Assembly: GCA_017745175.1 (NCBI GenBank)
Contig: JAGHZY010000015.1
Location: 1-64,000, forward strand
DNA length: 64,000 bases
Direction: 5' to 3'
Source: Sphingopyxis sp.
GTDB taxonomy: Bacteria > Pseudomonadota > Alphaproteobacteria > Sphingomonadales > Sphingomonadaceae
Each line of letters starts with the position of its first letter. Positions within the stretch are counted from its first letter, which is position 1. Below, one piece after another: positions 55,682 through 64,000 of the stretch. A program made the translations under genes and the position numbers. Below the pieces are notes generated by a model. That model made no database searches, was not told where the DNA came from, and was given only the letters and a program-made list of their open reading frames with translations.

Positions 55682-56608
55682 ATGACACAGACGGTTTTCA
55701 TCGACGGCGCGGCGGGAACGACGGGCCTCGAAATTGCCGAGCGCCTTGCCGGACGGAGCGAGTTTGCGCTGATCAGGCTGGACGAGGCACGTCGCAAGGA
55801 TGCCGCCGCGCGGCGCGAGGCGCTGAACGACGCCGATTTCGTCATCCTCTGCCTGCCCGACGAAGCGGCGCGCGAAGCGGTTGCGATGATCGACAACGAC
55901 CGCACGAAAGTCATCGACGCGTCGACCGCGCACCGCATTGCGCCCGGCTGGGTTTATGGCTTTCCCGAGGTGAGCGGACATGATGCCGTCGCCGCCGCAG
56001 CGCGGGTGTCGAACCCCGGCTGCTACTCGACCGGCTTCATCGCGCTCGTTGCGCCGGTCGTGCAGGCGGGTCTGCTTCCCGCCGACTGGCCCTATATCTG
56101 CCACGCGGTCAGCGGCTATTCGGGCGGCGGCAAGGCACTGATCGAACGGTTCGAGCAGGACCGTGACATCGCATGGCGCAGCTATGCCCTCGCGCTTGGT
56201 CACAAGCATGTTCCCGAAATGCGGGCGCATTGCGGCCTGTCGCTGCGGCCGCTCTTCTCGCCCGCCGTGATCGCCGCACACCGCGGAATGGTCGTCGAGG
56301 TGCCGCTGCCGCTGGACGCAATGCCCGGCGCCGCGTCGCCCGACGCCTTGCGCGCCGCGCTCGCCGACTTCTATGGCGCGAGTCCGATCGTCGTCATGGG
56401 CGAAGCGCCGGCCGACGGCGAAATGCTGCTCCGCGCTTCGGACGCGGGCGACGACCGGATCGAACTGTTCGTTTTCGCCAATGGCGATGGAAGTCAGGCG
56501 CGCCTCGTCGCGCGGCTCGACAATCTGGGCAAGGGCGCGAGCGGCGCGTGCGTCCAGAATCTCAACATCATGGCGGGGCTGCCCGAAATCGCGGGGCTGC
56601 GGCTGTAG
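55682..56608 (+). CDS. argC: N-acetyl-gamma-glutamyl-phosphate reductase, type 2
   Basis: NADPH-dependent step 3 of arginine synthesis. The 308-residue product is the short type 2 form. It has the Rossmann start FIDGAAGTTGLEIAERL, the active-site SNPGCYSTG with Cys114, and the LGHKHVPEMRAH segment. It begins 2 bp after the NlpC/P60 stop, so it is probably in the same transcript. Confidence 0.95.
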   Translation: MTQTVFIDGAAGTTGLEIAERLAGRSEFALIRLDEARRKDAAARREALNDADFVILCLPDEAAREAVAMIDNDRTKVIDASTAHRIAPGWVYGFPEVSGHDAVAAAARVSNPGCYSTGFIALVAPVVQAGLLPADWPYICHAVSGYSGGGKALIERFEQDRDIAWRSYALALGHKHVPEMRAHCGLSLRPLFSPAVIAAHRGMVVEVPLPLDAMPGAASPDALRAALADFYGASPIVVMGEAPADGEMLLRASDAGDDRIELFVFANGDGSQARLVARLDNLGKGASGACVQNLNIMAGLPEIAGLRL

Positions 56609-56611
56609 CGC

Positions 56612-56827
56612 CTAGTGCACCGTGTCGAGGATATCCTCGACCGAAAGATAGGTGATCAGCCGTTCGATCTGGCGCCAGCGCGCGAAATGGACGTGGTTAC
56701 CGAGCGCGCGATACTGTTCGGCGCGCGCGGCTGCGGCAAATCCCGCTTCTTCGCCGTGCATCATGATCAGCGCGTGGGCATCCTCGACCGCGGCGCGGTC
56801 GGCAAGAAAGGGTGCTGGCAGGTGCAT
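56612..56827 (-). CDS. Small hypothetical protein of sphingomonad type
   Basis: A 71-residue protein with an AHALIMMHGEEAGFAAAARAEQ-like helical core (split in the family as MHGEEAGFAAAAR) and WRQIERLITYL near the end. It resembles a small conserved family of sphingomonads; the family name is uncertain to me. It converges on argC and ends 3 bp from its stop. Confidence 0.6.
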   Translation of the reverse strand: MHLPAPFLADRAAVEDAHALIMMHGEEAGFAAAARAEQYRALGNHVHFARWRQIERLITYLSVEDILDTVH

Positions 56828-56998
56828 CGAATTCCTGGTCCGTTTACTTATACCACCCTCCTAGGCATTGCCTCTCACCGCGCCGTTCCCAACCGTAATG
56901 AACAATCGGGTAAGGTTAATGCAGCAGGCTCGGCAGTTAACCTCCTGCCACCGAGCAACCCCCTTTGACGCTGCGCCTTGCCCGTGTAGACAGGCGTC

Positions 56999-58342
56999 AT
57001 GCGCAAGATCCTGAAATATGCACTGCTCGCCCTGCTGCTGATCCTGATAGTCGGCGGCATCACCGTTTACGTCATGTCGCGCCCCGATGTGGCGCGTTTC
57101 TCGACCGCCGAGCTCAGTGGGCGGGTTCCGGTCATGGCATCGCAAAAGAGCGAGACCTTTCCGACGGTGAATGTGCCCGAGGCGACGAGCTGGCCCGCGG
57201 GGCAGGCGCCGCGCGCTGCGCAGGGTCTTGCTGTCGCGCGCTTCGCCGACGGCCTCGACCATCCGCGTACGATCCTCGTCCTTCCCAATGGCGACGTGCT
57301 CGTCGCCGAATCGCAGAGTCCGCCGCGCAAGGACGGCGGCGTACAGGGCGCCGTGATGAAGAATCTGATGGGCAAGGGCGGGTCGGGCCGCGAGCCCTCG
57401 GCGAACCGCATCACCCTGCTCCGCGACGCCGATGGCGACGGCAAGGCCGAGGTAAAGACCGCCTATATCACAGGGCTCAACTCGCCCTATGGCATGGCAC
57501 TGGTCGGCACGACGCTTTACGTCGCCAACACCGATGCCTTGCTCGCCTTCCCCTATGTGGCGGGCGAGACGAAGATGAGCGGCAAGCCTGCGAAGATCGT
57601 CGACCTGCCGGCCAAGGGCACCAACCGTCACTGGACCAAGAGCCTTGCCGTCGCACCCAATGGCTGGCTCTACATCGGCGTCGGGGCCGACTCCAACATC
57701 GGCGAGACCGGCATGAACCGCGAGTTCCGCCGCGCCAGCGTTCTCGAGGTGCGGCCCGAGAGCAAATATGTCCGCACCTTCGCCGCAGGCATCCGTAACC
57801 CCGTCGGCCTCGCTTTCTACCCGGGCAGCGACCGGTTGTGGACCGTCGTCAACGAGCGCGACATGCTCGGCAGCGATCTCGTCCCGGACTATCTGACCGA
57901 CGTTACCGAGGGTGATTTCTATGGCTGGCCCTGGTATTATTGGGGCGGCTTCATCGATCCACGCGTCGAGCCCGAGGCCGAGGATCGCCGCCAATATGTG
58001 AAGCGCCCCGAATATGGTCTCGGCGCGCACACCGCACCGCTGGGCTTCACTTTTACCCAGGGACTCGACCTCGGTGAACGCTGGGCGAACGGTGCATTGA
58101 TCGCCCGCCACGGCTCGTGGAACCGTGAACCCGTCGCGGGCTATGACGTCGTGTTCGTCAAGTTCGGCGCCAACGGCAAACCCGTCGACGCACTGCCGGT
58201 CACCTTGCTCGACCAGTTCCTCGGCAAGGACGGCAAGACCACCCGCGGCCGCCCGGCCGACGTCAAGGTCGCGAAGGACGGCAGCGCGCTCGTCGCCGAC
58301 GATACCGGCGGGGTGATCTGGCGGGTCGCGAAGGGCGGATAA
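56999..58342 (+). CDS. PQQ-type sugar/sorbosone dehydrogenase family protein
   Basis: A 447-residue membrane-anchored beta-propeller protein. One N-terminal segment (KYALLALLLILIVGGITVYV) anchors it; the rest contains GLDHPRTILVLPNGDVLVAE, GIRNPVGLAFYPGSDRLWTV, and SWNREPVAGYDVVF as in sorbosone/glucose dehydrogenases. PQQ use and substrate are inferred from the family. It ends in a strong terminator shared with dnaN. Confidence 0.85.
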   Translation: MRKILKYALLALLLILIVGGITVYVMSRPDVARFSTAELSGRVPVMASQKSETFPTVNVPEATSWPAGQAPRAAQGLAVARFADGLDHPRTILVLPNGDVLVAESQSPPRKDGGVQGAVMKNLMGKGGSGREPSANRITLLRDADGDGKAEVKTAYITGLNSPYGMALVGTTLYVANTDALLAFPYVAGETKMSGKPAKIVDLPAKGTNRHWTKSLAVAPNGWLYIGVGADSNIGETGMNREFRRASVLEVRPESKYVRTFAAGIRNPVGLAFYPGSDRLWTVVNERDMLGSDLVPDYLTDVTEGDFYGWPWYYWGGFIDPRVEPEAEDRRQYVKRPEYGLGAHTAPLGFTFTQGLDLGERWANGALIARHGSWNREPVAGYDVVFVKFGANGKPVDALPVTLLDQFLGKDGKTTRGRPADVKVAKDGSALVADDTGGVIWRVAKGG

Positions 58343-58344
58343 AG

Positions 58345-58372
58345 AAAAGGCCCCGCAATCGCGGGGCCTTTT
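58345..58372. terminator. Bidirectional terminator between the dehydrogenase and dnaN
   Basis: Perfect 12-bp arms AAAAGGCCCCGC (58345-58356) and GCGGGGCCTTTT (58361-58372) with an AATC loop. Confidence 0.9.
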
Positions 58373-58395
58373 TCGTTTCAGATTTCAGCGGGTCG

Positions 58396-59511
58396 TTACA
58401 CCCGCATCGGCATCAGCACATAGAGCGCCGGGCTCTTTTCGCTTTCGCGGATCAGCGTCGGCGCATTGGCGTCGGCGAGGTGGAGCTCGACGCTGTCGCC
58501 GTCGACCTGGCCCAATATGTCGCTGAGATACCGGGCGTTAAAGCCGATCTCCATCGAATCGCTGTCATAGCCCGCGGCGAGCTCTTCGGCCGCGGTGCCG
58601 TTCTCGGGGCTGGTGACGCTCAGCGTGATCCGGTCCTTGTCGAGCCCGACCTTGACCGCGCGGGTCTTTTCGCTGGCGATCGTCGAGACGCGGTCGACGC
58701 CCTGATACAGGCTCTTCGGATCGACCTTGAGCAGCTTGTCGTTCGCGGTCGGAATGACGCGGCTATAGTCGGGGAAGGTCCCGTCGATCAGCTTCGAGGT
58801 GAGGACGGCGTTGCCCAGCTGGAAGCGAACCTTCGAGGCCGACAGGCTGATCTCGACATTGCCTTCGGCCTCGTCGAGCAGCTTGCGAATCTCGCCGACG
58901 CATTTGCGCGGCACGATCACGTCGGGCATACCCGACGCGCCGTCGGGACGCGTCACCGTGTAGCGCGCGAGGCGGTGGCCATCGGTCGCGGCGGCCTTGA
59001 GCACCGGACCCGACGCATCTTCGGCGACGTGCAGGAAGATGCCATTCAGATAATAGCGCGTTTCCTCGGTCGAGATCGCGAAACGGGTCTTGTCGATGAT
59101 CTGGATGAGTTCGGCGACGGGCAGCTCGAAATTGGTCGGCAGGTCGCCCTCGGCGATTACCGGGAAATCGTCCCGCGGCAACGTCGGCAGGTTGAAATTC
59201 GAGCGGCCGGCCTTGACCTGCATCTTGCCTTCGGCGGCGGTGAGGCTGACTTCTGATCCTTCGGGCAGCTTGCGCGCGATTTCGAACAGGGTGTGCGCCG
59301 ATACGGTGGTGGTGCCGGGCGTTTCGACCCTGGCCGCGATCGTTTCGACGACCTGCAGGTCGAGGTCGGTCGCCATCAGCTTGAGCTGGCCCGATGCATC
59401 GGCTTCGATCAGGACGTTGGAGAGGATCGGGATGGTATTACGCCGTTCGACCACCGACTGGACGTGGCCGAGGCTCTTCAACAACACTGCGCGTTCGATC
59501 GTCGCTTTCAT
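58396..59511 (-). CDS. dnaN: DNA polymerase III beta subunit (sliding clamp)
   Basis: The ring-shaped clamp holding polymerase III on DNA. The 371-residue product opens MKATIERAVLLKSLGHVQSV and contains RRNTIPILSNVLIEA, DDFPVIAEGDLP, and the late LAAGYDSDSMEIGFNARYL and MPMRV C-terminus typical of DnaN. The start was set at MKATIE, upstream frame being unlike the family. dnaA is not adjacent in this window. Confidence 0.97.
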   Translation of the reverse strand: MKATIERAVLLKSLGHVQSVVERRNTIPILSNVLIEADASGQLKLMATDLDLQVVETIAARVETPGTTTVSAHTLFEIARKLPEGSEVSLTAAEGKMQVKAGRSNFNLPTLPRDDFPVIAEGDLPTNFELPVAELIQIIDKTRFAISTEETRYYLNGIFLHVAEDASGPVLKAAATDGHRLARYTVTRPDGASGMPDVIVPRKCVGEIRKLLDEAEGNVEISLSASKVRFQLGNAVLTSKLIDGTFPDYSRVIPTANDKLLKVDPKSLYQGVDRVSTIASEKTRAVKVGLDKDRITLSVTSPENGTAAEELAAGYDSDSMEIGFNARYLSDILGQVDGDSVELHLADANAPTLIRESEKSPALYVLMPMRV

Positions 59512-59681
59512 TCTTAATCCGCCATCCCTGTGCTTCGCGGGAAAAGTCCCTGAGGGACAGACCATCGGAGGCGATTCGTGCCCCGATTCTGGCCCCTCAA
59601 AATGTCCACCTTCCTTAACGCAAGCACCGGCGCGCGCAAGCCATGCTTGCAAAGCACCCGCAATCGCGCGAACGGAGGCTT

Positions 59682-60179
59682 ATGCGGCGCAATATCCCAC
59701 TTTTCCTGATATTGGCGGCGGCGCCCGCCGCGGTGTTCGCCGCTGCGCCGACCGCGCTCGGCATTTTCGACGGCTGGGGTGCCTTTCGTGATCCCGCGAC
59801 CCCGCGCTGCTATGCCCTCGCCTCGCCTTCGGCCACGATCGGACGTCCGCAGGTGAAGGCCTATGCCAGTATCGGTTACTGGCCGAAGTCGCGCATCCGG
59901 GGCCAGTTCTACGTCCGGCTGTCGAAAGCGCGCGCGCCCGATCGCGAACTGCGCCTGACGATCGGCAGCCGCCGCTTCATCCTGACCGGCAATGGCGCGC
60001 ACGGCTGGGCGAGCGACGCGCGGATGGACGCCGCGATCGTTGCCGCGATGCGATCGGCGCCGAGCATGAGCGTCGAGAGCGGGACCGCGACCGGTGGCGC
60101 GATCGCCGACACATACCGGCTGCGCGGTGCCGCGACGGCGATCGATGCGGCGGCGCTGGGTTGCGCCAAGCTGCGGTAG
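59682..60179 (+). CDS. Secreted hypothetical protein, IalB-like pattern
   Basis: A 165-residue exported protein. Signal MRRNIPLFLILAAAPAAVFA is followed by GIFDGWGAFRDPATPRCYAL and a C-terminal GAATAIDAAALGC. The pattern resembles the IalB (invasion associated locus B) family, with two cysteines that could pair. This is tentative. A GGAGG ribosome binding site supports the start. Confidence 0.6.
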   Translation: MRRNIPLFLILAAAPAAVFAAAPTALGIFDGWGAFRDPATPRCYALASPSATIGRPQVKAYASIGYWPKSRIRGQFYVRLSKARAPDRELRLTIGSRRFILTGNGAHGWASDARMDAAIVAAMRSAPSMSVESGTATGGAIADTYRLRGAATAIDAAALGCAKLR

Positions 60180-60363
60180 GGCACTTCGGGGAAGTGGCGG
60201 TTTTCTCCGCAACTTCACTCACAATTCGCATTCCCTCACGCGCGTTGCGGGGTGCAATAGGATGTCTGTAGCGGTCAGGAGGAAAGCTGCTTCGCGCATC
60301 GCCGCCGGGCAGGCTAGGCCAACGCTACATTGTAGGACAGCCATTTCGGAACGGACGAACGCA

Positions 60364-61056
60364 ATGAAGACAATCGGCCTGATCGGCGGTTTGAGCTGGG
60401 AAAGCTCGGCGCAATATTACCGACTGCTCAACGAAGGCGTGCGGGCGCGGCTGGGCGGACTGCATTCGGCGCGCGTCCTGTTGCTGTCGCTCGATTTCGC
60501 GCCCGTCGCCGGGCTGCAGGCGAGCGGCGCCTGGGATACGCTCGACAGGCAGATGGCGGATGCCGCGCGATCCCTGACGGCGGGAGGCGCCGAGCTGCTG
60601 CTGATCTGCGCCAACACGATGCACCTGTGCGCCGAAGCGGTCGAAACGGCGACGGAGGTGCCGCTTCTCCATATCGCCGACCCCGCCATCGCGGCCGTCA
60701 AGGCGGCGGGCTTTTCGCGGGTCGGGCTGCTTGGCACCGCCTTCACGATGGAAAAGCCCTTCTACACCGCACGGATGGCGGCGGCGGGAATCGAGGCGAT
60801 GATTCCAGGCGACGCCGATCGCGCGATCGTGCACCGGATCATCTACGACGAACTGGTGCTGGGCGCGATCCGCGACGCGTCGCGCGCCGAATATCGGCGG
60901 ATCATTGCCTCGCTGGTCGCACGCGGCGCTGAAGCCATTGTGCTGGGCTGCACCGAAATCATGCTGCTCGTCGGCGAAGCCGACAGCGCCGTGCCGCTGT
61001 TCGACACGCTGGCATTGCACGTCGACGCGGCGGTGGATGCCGCGCTGACAACCTAG
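60364..61056 (+). CDS. Aspartate/glutamate racemase family protein
   Basis: A 230-residue amino acid racemase. The two catalytic cysteines are Cys82 (CANTMH) and Cys196 (GCTEI). The start MKTIGLIGGLSWESSAQYY matches family members, which interconvert L- and D-Asp or Glu. It converges on the LysR gene with a 4-bp overlap. Confidence 0.9.
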   Translation: MKTIGLIGGLSWESSAQYYRLLNEGVRARLGGLHSARVLLLSLDFAPVAGLQASGAWDTLDRQMADAARSLTAGGAELLLICANTMHLCAEAVETATEVPLLHIADPAIAAVKAAGFSRVGLLGTAFTMEKPFYTARMAAAGIEAMIPGDADRAIVHRIIYDELVLGAIRDASRAEYRRIIASLVARGAEAIVLGCTEIMLLVGEADSAVPLFDTLALHVDAAVDAALTT

Positions 61057-61934
61057 GCTCTCGCGAGCTTCGTCAGCTCGGCGGCGAGGAAGTCGAGGAC
61101 GATGCGCACGCGCGGGACGTGGCGCAGCCTTTCGTGGGTGAGCAGCCACAGGCCCGATGTATCATCGGCTCTCGGCGGGATGCAGCGGATCAGGTCGGGT
61201 TCGCGGTCGGCGAGGAAAGCCGGCAATATGGTGAGTCCCATGCCCGAGCGGACCCCGGCGAGCAGACCGGTGCCGGTGTCATATTTCATGACCACCGAAT
61301 CCTCGAGCCCATGTTGCCGCAGCCACGCCTGATAGGGTTCCCAGACATAGCCGCCGCCGCCGATGAACGGATGCGCAGCGAGTTGTTCGCGTGTGTGCGG
61401 AATGCCGTGCCGGTCGGCATAGTCGCGGCTGCAATAGAGCGTCCACGGATTGTCGGCGATACGCCGCCCGACGAGACCCGCGCCCGTCGGCTGCTTGGCG
61501 CTGCGGATCGCGATGTCCGCGGCGCCCGCGGCGAGGTCGCGCGGCTCGTCCGACGTGTCGAGATGGATATGGATGCCGGGATGCGCCGCCCGCAGGTCGC
61601 GGAGGATCGGCGGCAGGACAGTCACGGCAAAGATTTCCATCGTCGTCACGCTGACCGTGCCGCCGGCGTCGCGTGATCGCGCGCCCGCCGCATCGCCAAA
61701 GCGGTCGGCCGCTTCGCGAACGGCCAGCGCGCTCGCCAGCATCGCCTCGCCAACCGGGGTCAGCGCATAGCCCGCCTGTCGCCGCTCGAAGAGGTTAAGG
61801 CCGGTCGCTTCCTCGAGCGCGGCGATGCGCCGGGCGACGGTGGTCTGGCTGACGCGCATCGCCTGTGCGGCGGACAGCGTGCTGCCCGTCTCCGCGACCG
61901 CCAGAAAGGCCTTGAGGTCGTTCCAGTCGTACAT
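61053..61934 (-). CDS. LysR family transcriptional regulator
   Basis: A 293-residue regulator. The HTH is at about 6-60 (FLAVAETGSTLSAAQAMRVS, IAALEEATGLNLFERR), and the effector domain follows. It is divergent from a UrcA-family gene; the palindrome in between (61967-61986) is the likely binding site. It overlaps the racemase by 4 bp at the 3' end. Confidence 0.92.
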   Translation of the reverse strand: MYDWNDLKAFLAVAETGSTLSAAQAMRVSQTTVARRIAALEEATGLNLFERRQAGYALTPVGEAMLASALAVREAADRFGDAAGARSRDAGGTVSVTTMEIFAVTVLPPILRDLRAAHPGIHIHLDTSDEPRDLAAGAADIAIRSAKQPTGAGLVGRRIADNPWTLYCSRDYADRHGIPHTREQLAAHPFIGGGGYVWEPYQAWLRQHGLEDSVVMKYDTGTGLLAGVRSGMGLTILPAFLADREPDLIRCIPPRADDTSGLWLLTHERLRHVPRVRIVLDFLAAELTKLARA

Positions 61935-61966
61935 GACGTCTTGTGCGTCATAATGGCCATCGGCTC

Positions 61967-61986
61967 ATTCTGCAATTTTGCAGAAT
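61967..61986. promoter_or_regulatory. Palindrome ATTCTGCAA-tt-TTGCAGAAT
   Basis: Perfect 9-bp arms, 2-bp centre, between divergent lysR and urcA genes and 32 bp before the LysR start. It has the symmetry expected of a LysR-type operator. Confidence 0.65.
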
Positions 61987-62085
61987 GGTCACGCAACATC
62001 GTTGCTCCTTTCGGATCGGGCGATCGCCTATTTCTGCAGGACCGGCTTCCTCCCCTCCCCTCGAGCCGGACGAAGGAGACAAGAG

Positions 62086-62415
62086 ATGACAAAGCATCTG
62101 ATCCTCGCCGCTCTTGCCGCCCTGTCGGTCGGCCAGCCCGCATTCGCGCAGGATGCGCCTGCGAACCCCAGCGTCGCCGTCCAGCATCGCGACCTCGACC
62201 TCCGGACCGAAGCGGGCACGAGAACGCTCGACCGCCGCATCTGGCGCGCCGTCGTCGAAGTTTGCGGCAAGGCGCCCGACTATGACATCGAAGGCAAGAA
62301 TGACGTGCGGCAGTGCCGCCGCGACACGCGGCTGACCGCCTCGGCACGGGCCGAGCAGGTGATCGCCAGCGCTTCGCGCGATCAATCCATCCGGATCACC
62401 GCGCTCGGAAAATGA
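62086..62415 (+). CDS. UrcA family protein
   Basis: A 109-residue secreted protein. Signal MTKHLILAALAALSVGQPAFA-Q is followed by the UrcA pattern VAVQHRDLDLRTEAGTRTLD, then VVEVCGKAPD and VRQCRRDTR with the paired cysteines. The family occurs in sphingomonads and caulobacters and has unknown function. A GAAGGAGACAAGAG site precedes the ATG. Confidence 0.88.
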   Translation: MTKHLILAALAALSVGQPAFAQDAPANPSVAVQHRDLDLRTEAGTRTLDRRIWRAVVEVCGKAPDYDIEGKNDVRQCRRDTRLTASARAEQVIASASRDQSIRITALGK

Positions 62416-62446
62416 CCGACCGCCGCAACGGGCGAGCTGTCATCGG

Positions 62447-62483
62447 GCCAGGGCCGCGATCAGGGCACGATCGCGGCCCTGGC
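62447..62483. terminator. Terminator between urcA and the ICMT-like gene
   Basis: Perfect 15-bp arms GCCAGGGCCGCGATC (62447-62461) and GATCGCGGCCCTGGC (62469-62483), loop AGGGCAC, then TTGTTCTT. It lies between converging genes. Confidence 0.8.
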
Positions 62484-62503
62484 TTGTTCTTCCGCGCGCC
62501 GTC

Positions 62504-63205
62504 CTACCAGACAGCGGGGAGCAGCCGCGCGCGAACCTTCTGCGCATAGGCTTCATAACCCGGAAGCTCGCGGCGGAGCAGGCGATCCTCCCATGCGGTC
62601 CTCAGGACGAGAAACGCCGAGGCGACAGCGGCGGGCACCATGGCCCAAAGCGAGGCAAGCGCCACGGCCATGCCGAAAAAGAGCAGGATCGCCGCCGAAT
62701 AACCGGGGTGCCGGACAAATTGATAGGGCCCGGTGTCGATCACGCGCTGGTGACGTTCGGACTGGATCCGCACACCGGGCTCGAAAAAGGGGTTCACCGC
62801 CTGCGCCCACGCGGTGATCGCCATGCCTGCAAGCAATGCCGCATAGCCCGCCACGACCGCCCAGATCGACACATGCGACCAGTGAAGGCGCGCGGCGTCG
62901 AACGCGCCGACCGGCAGGATCGCGACCATTGCGGGCAGGATGACGGCGAGAAGCGCCTTGTCCCAGCCCTTGGTTCCGGGCTGGAAGCGGCTGCGCGCGC
63001 GATAGATTGCGGGGTTGACGCGCGCGAGTACGAGCGCCGAGATACCGAACCCGAGCACGAGAGCAGCAACGAAAATCCATCCCGCGCGCCACGAAAGCGA
63101 ACCGGCGGGGAGGAACAGGAGAAGCAGCAGCGAGAGCGGCAACGAAATCGCATAGGCGACTGCCGCGCCGCGCGACATCGCGGGGGGTTCTTGCGGAGCA
63201 TTCAT
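62504..63205 (-). CDS. Isoprenylcysteine carboxyl methyltransferase-like membrane protein
   Basis: A 233-residue protein with about five hydrophobic helices and the ICMT/PEMT-type C-terminus QFVRHPGYSAAILLFFGMAV and ELPGYEAYAQKVRARLLP. It probably methylates a lipid or small molecule using SAM; prenylcysteine is unlikely as a bacterial substrate. It lies 12 bp downstream of the HxlR gene in one transcript. Confidence 0.85.
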   Translation of the reverse strand: MNAPQEPPAMSRGAAVAYAISLPLSLLLLLFLPAGSLSWRAGWIFVAALVLGFGISALVLARVNPAIYRARSRFQPGTKGWDKALLAVILPAMVAILPVGAFDAARLHWSHVSIWAVVAGYAALLAGMAITAWAQAVNPFFEPGVRIQSERHQRVIDTGPYQFVRHPGYSAAILLFFGMAVALASLWAMVPAAVASAFLVLRTAWEDRLLRRELPGYEAYAQKVRARLLPAVW

Positions 63206-63217
63206 GACAGCCTCCCT

Positions 63218-63610
63218 TCAACCGCGCGTATCGAAAACGGCCCGCGCACCTTCGACCTGATCCAGATTCGCCTCGGCCCATTGCCAGACGCCGCAAAAGG
63301 CTGCGCCGAGGCTGCGGCCCAAGCCGGTCAGGCAATATTCGACCTTCGGCGGGATGACCGGATAGACCGTCCGGACGAGCAGGCCGTCGCGCTCCATCGC
63401 CCGCAAGGTCTGCGTCAGCATCTTCTGGCTGATACCCGGTACGAGCCGCGACAATTCGGTGAAGCGGCAGGTTCCATGATCCTCCAGCTCCTCGAGAACG
63501 AGTAAGGTCCATTTGTCGGCGACTCGGCCGATGAGTTCGGTAACAAGCGCCTCGACACGCGGATCGACCGGCGCATCGGGATCATAGGCAATTTTTTCAG
63601 GTGCGGGCAT
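63218..63610 (-). CDS. HxlR family transcriptional regulator
   Basis: A 130-residue winged-helix regulator with ADKWTLLVLEELEDHGTCRF and LVPGISQKMLTQTLRAMERD, the HxlR recognition region. One or two cysteines (Cys48 and Cys92 region) could sense oxidants or aldehydes. It is divergent from an SDR gene, its likely target. Confidence 0.9.
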   Translation of the reverse strand: MPAPEKIAYDPDAPVDPRVEALVTELIGRVADKWTLLVLEELEDHGTCRFTELSRLVPGISQKMLTQTLRAMERDGLLVRTVYPVIPPKVEYCLTGLGRSLGAAFCGVWQWAEANLDQVEGARAVFDTRG

Positions 63611-63723
63611 GGCAGAAAATCCAAAACTCTCTCTTGGGTAACTATGGTACTTTCAGGTGCCTTCTTTCTTTTGGAGAGTATAGGGATATCCGAGCCTCCT
63701 CACCACCCCGAAGGAGGCAGATC

Positions 63724-64000
63724 ATGAAGACCACAGGCAACACCATCCTCGTCACCGGCGGCGGTTCGGGCATCGGCCTCGCGCTCGCACAGCGCTGGCA
63801 CGACGCGGGCAATAAAGTCATCGTCACCGGGCGCAATGCCGACAGGCTGCAGGCGGCGATCGCCGGGCGACCGGACATGTCGGCGGCCTCGCTCGACGTC
63901 ACCGACGCCGACGCGATCGCGGCCTTTGCGAAGGACATCGTCGCGAAGTTCCCGGCCCTCAATATCCTCGTCAACAATGCCGGAATCATGAGCGCCGAGG
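63724..64000 (+). CDS. SDR family oxidoreductase (cut by window end)
   Basis: The first 92 residues of a short-chain dehydrogenase. The cofactor motif VTGGGSGIGLALAQ (10-23) and NNAGIMSAE (about 84-92) are visible. It is divergent from hxlR, so it is probably the target. Gene end unseen. An AGGAGGC site precedes the ATG. Confidence 0.88.
   Translation, partial: MKTTGNTILVTGGGSGIGLALAQRWHDAGNKVIVTGRNADRLQAAIAGRPDMSAASLDVTDADAIAAFAKDIVAKFPALNILVNNAGIMSAE

Noticed and set aside
1-64000. tRNA and rRNA genes
   Set aside because: No T-loop GGTTCGAATCC-type stretches with cloverleaf context, and no rRNA-conserved segments, were found on either strand by eye.

Overview
The window is about 64 kb of high-GC bacterial chromosome. 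It most likely comes from a Sphingomonadales alphaproteobacterium, and Sphingopyxis or a close relative would fit. This rests on recognised families: an RcdA/DUF1465 protein, CarD, a DksA with a single zinc-site cysteine, a UrcA-family secreted protein, short-form HisG, K+-independent-type H+-pyrophosphatase, and dispersed palindromes of the GTCACCCCGGA-cttga-TCCGGGGTGAC type. No tRNA, rRNA, CRISPR array, transposase or prophage gene was found, so this looks like core chromosome with a few small accessory or regulatory oddities.

Layout. 1-1 kb: start of fabF (cut by the window edge) and acpP, then a periplasmic beta-lactamase-like hydrolase and a membrane-anchored winged-helix/TPR protein. 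4.4-12.4 kb: a ferric-reductase-like membrane protein with a VOC protein, a DUF3617 lipoprotein divergent from uvrB, a Gfo/Idh/MocA oxidoreductase, a secreted S10 peptidase, a small membrane protein and a TANGO2 protein. 12.4-18.2 kb: infC, an LppC-like lipoprotein divergent from rsmI-yraN-gshB-dedA, and xerC. 18.2-22.2 kb: hemW, a DUF2239 gene, rdgB-rph, and a dienelactone hydrolase. 22.2-27.7 kb: hrcA-grpE, def, recR, fmt-truA, carD. 28-34.6 kb: an SDR, hppA, and the hisG-hisD-nusB-thiL run. 34.6-39.4 kb: DUF2332, RcdA, two small DUF465 proteins, PilZ, dksA, and a serine-tract surface-type protein. 39.4-46.9 kb: an ArsR/SRPBCC pair, serS-surE, a K+ channel, DUF423, rimO, a DUF4403 lipoprotein and a lone SecD-P1-head-like protein. 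47.3-53.2 kb: a phosphate transporter with an unusual NUDIX-DUF47 fusion, a Baeyer-Villiger-type monooxygenase, stress-type small genes and an SDR. 53.2-64 kb: M17 aminopeptidase, NlpC/P60 peptidase, argC, a sugar dehydrogenase, dnaN, a racemase, LysR/UrcA, and HxlR with a prenylcysteine methyltransferase-like gene, divergent from an SDR cut by the window end.

How genes work together. Information-processing genes dominate (infC, def, fmt, truA, rimO, serS, rsmI, nusB, rph, dnaN, uvrB, recR, xerC), with stress and transcription regulators beside them (hrcA-grpE, carD, dksA). Local modules visible from spacing are fabF/acpP (fatty acid synthesis), hisG-hisD, fmt-truA (4-bp overlap), rdgB-rph, pit with its PhoU-like partner, M17 aminopeptidase with NlpC/P60 (murein peptide breakdown), and several regulator/target pairs (ArsR-SRPBCC, HxlR-SDR, LysR-UrcA).

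No clearly new multi-gene system stands out. The points most worth checking are the NUDIX-DUF47 fusion beside the phosphate transporter, the serine-tract surface protein, a probable ATA start for infC, a promoter that overlaps the apparent start of the DUF2239 gene with 13-bp direct repeats, the lone SecD-P1-head-like secreted protein, and the palindromic repeats between convergent genes.
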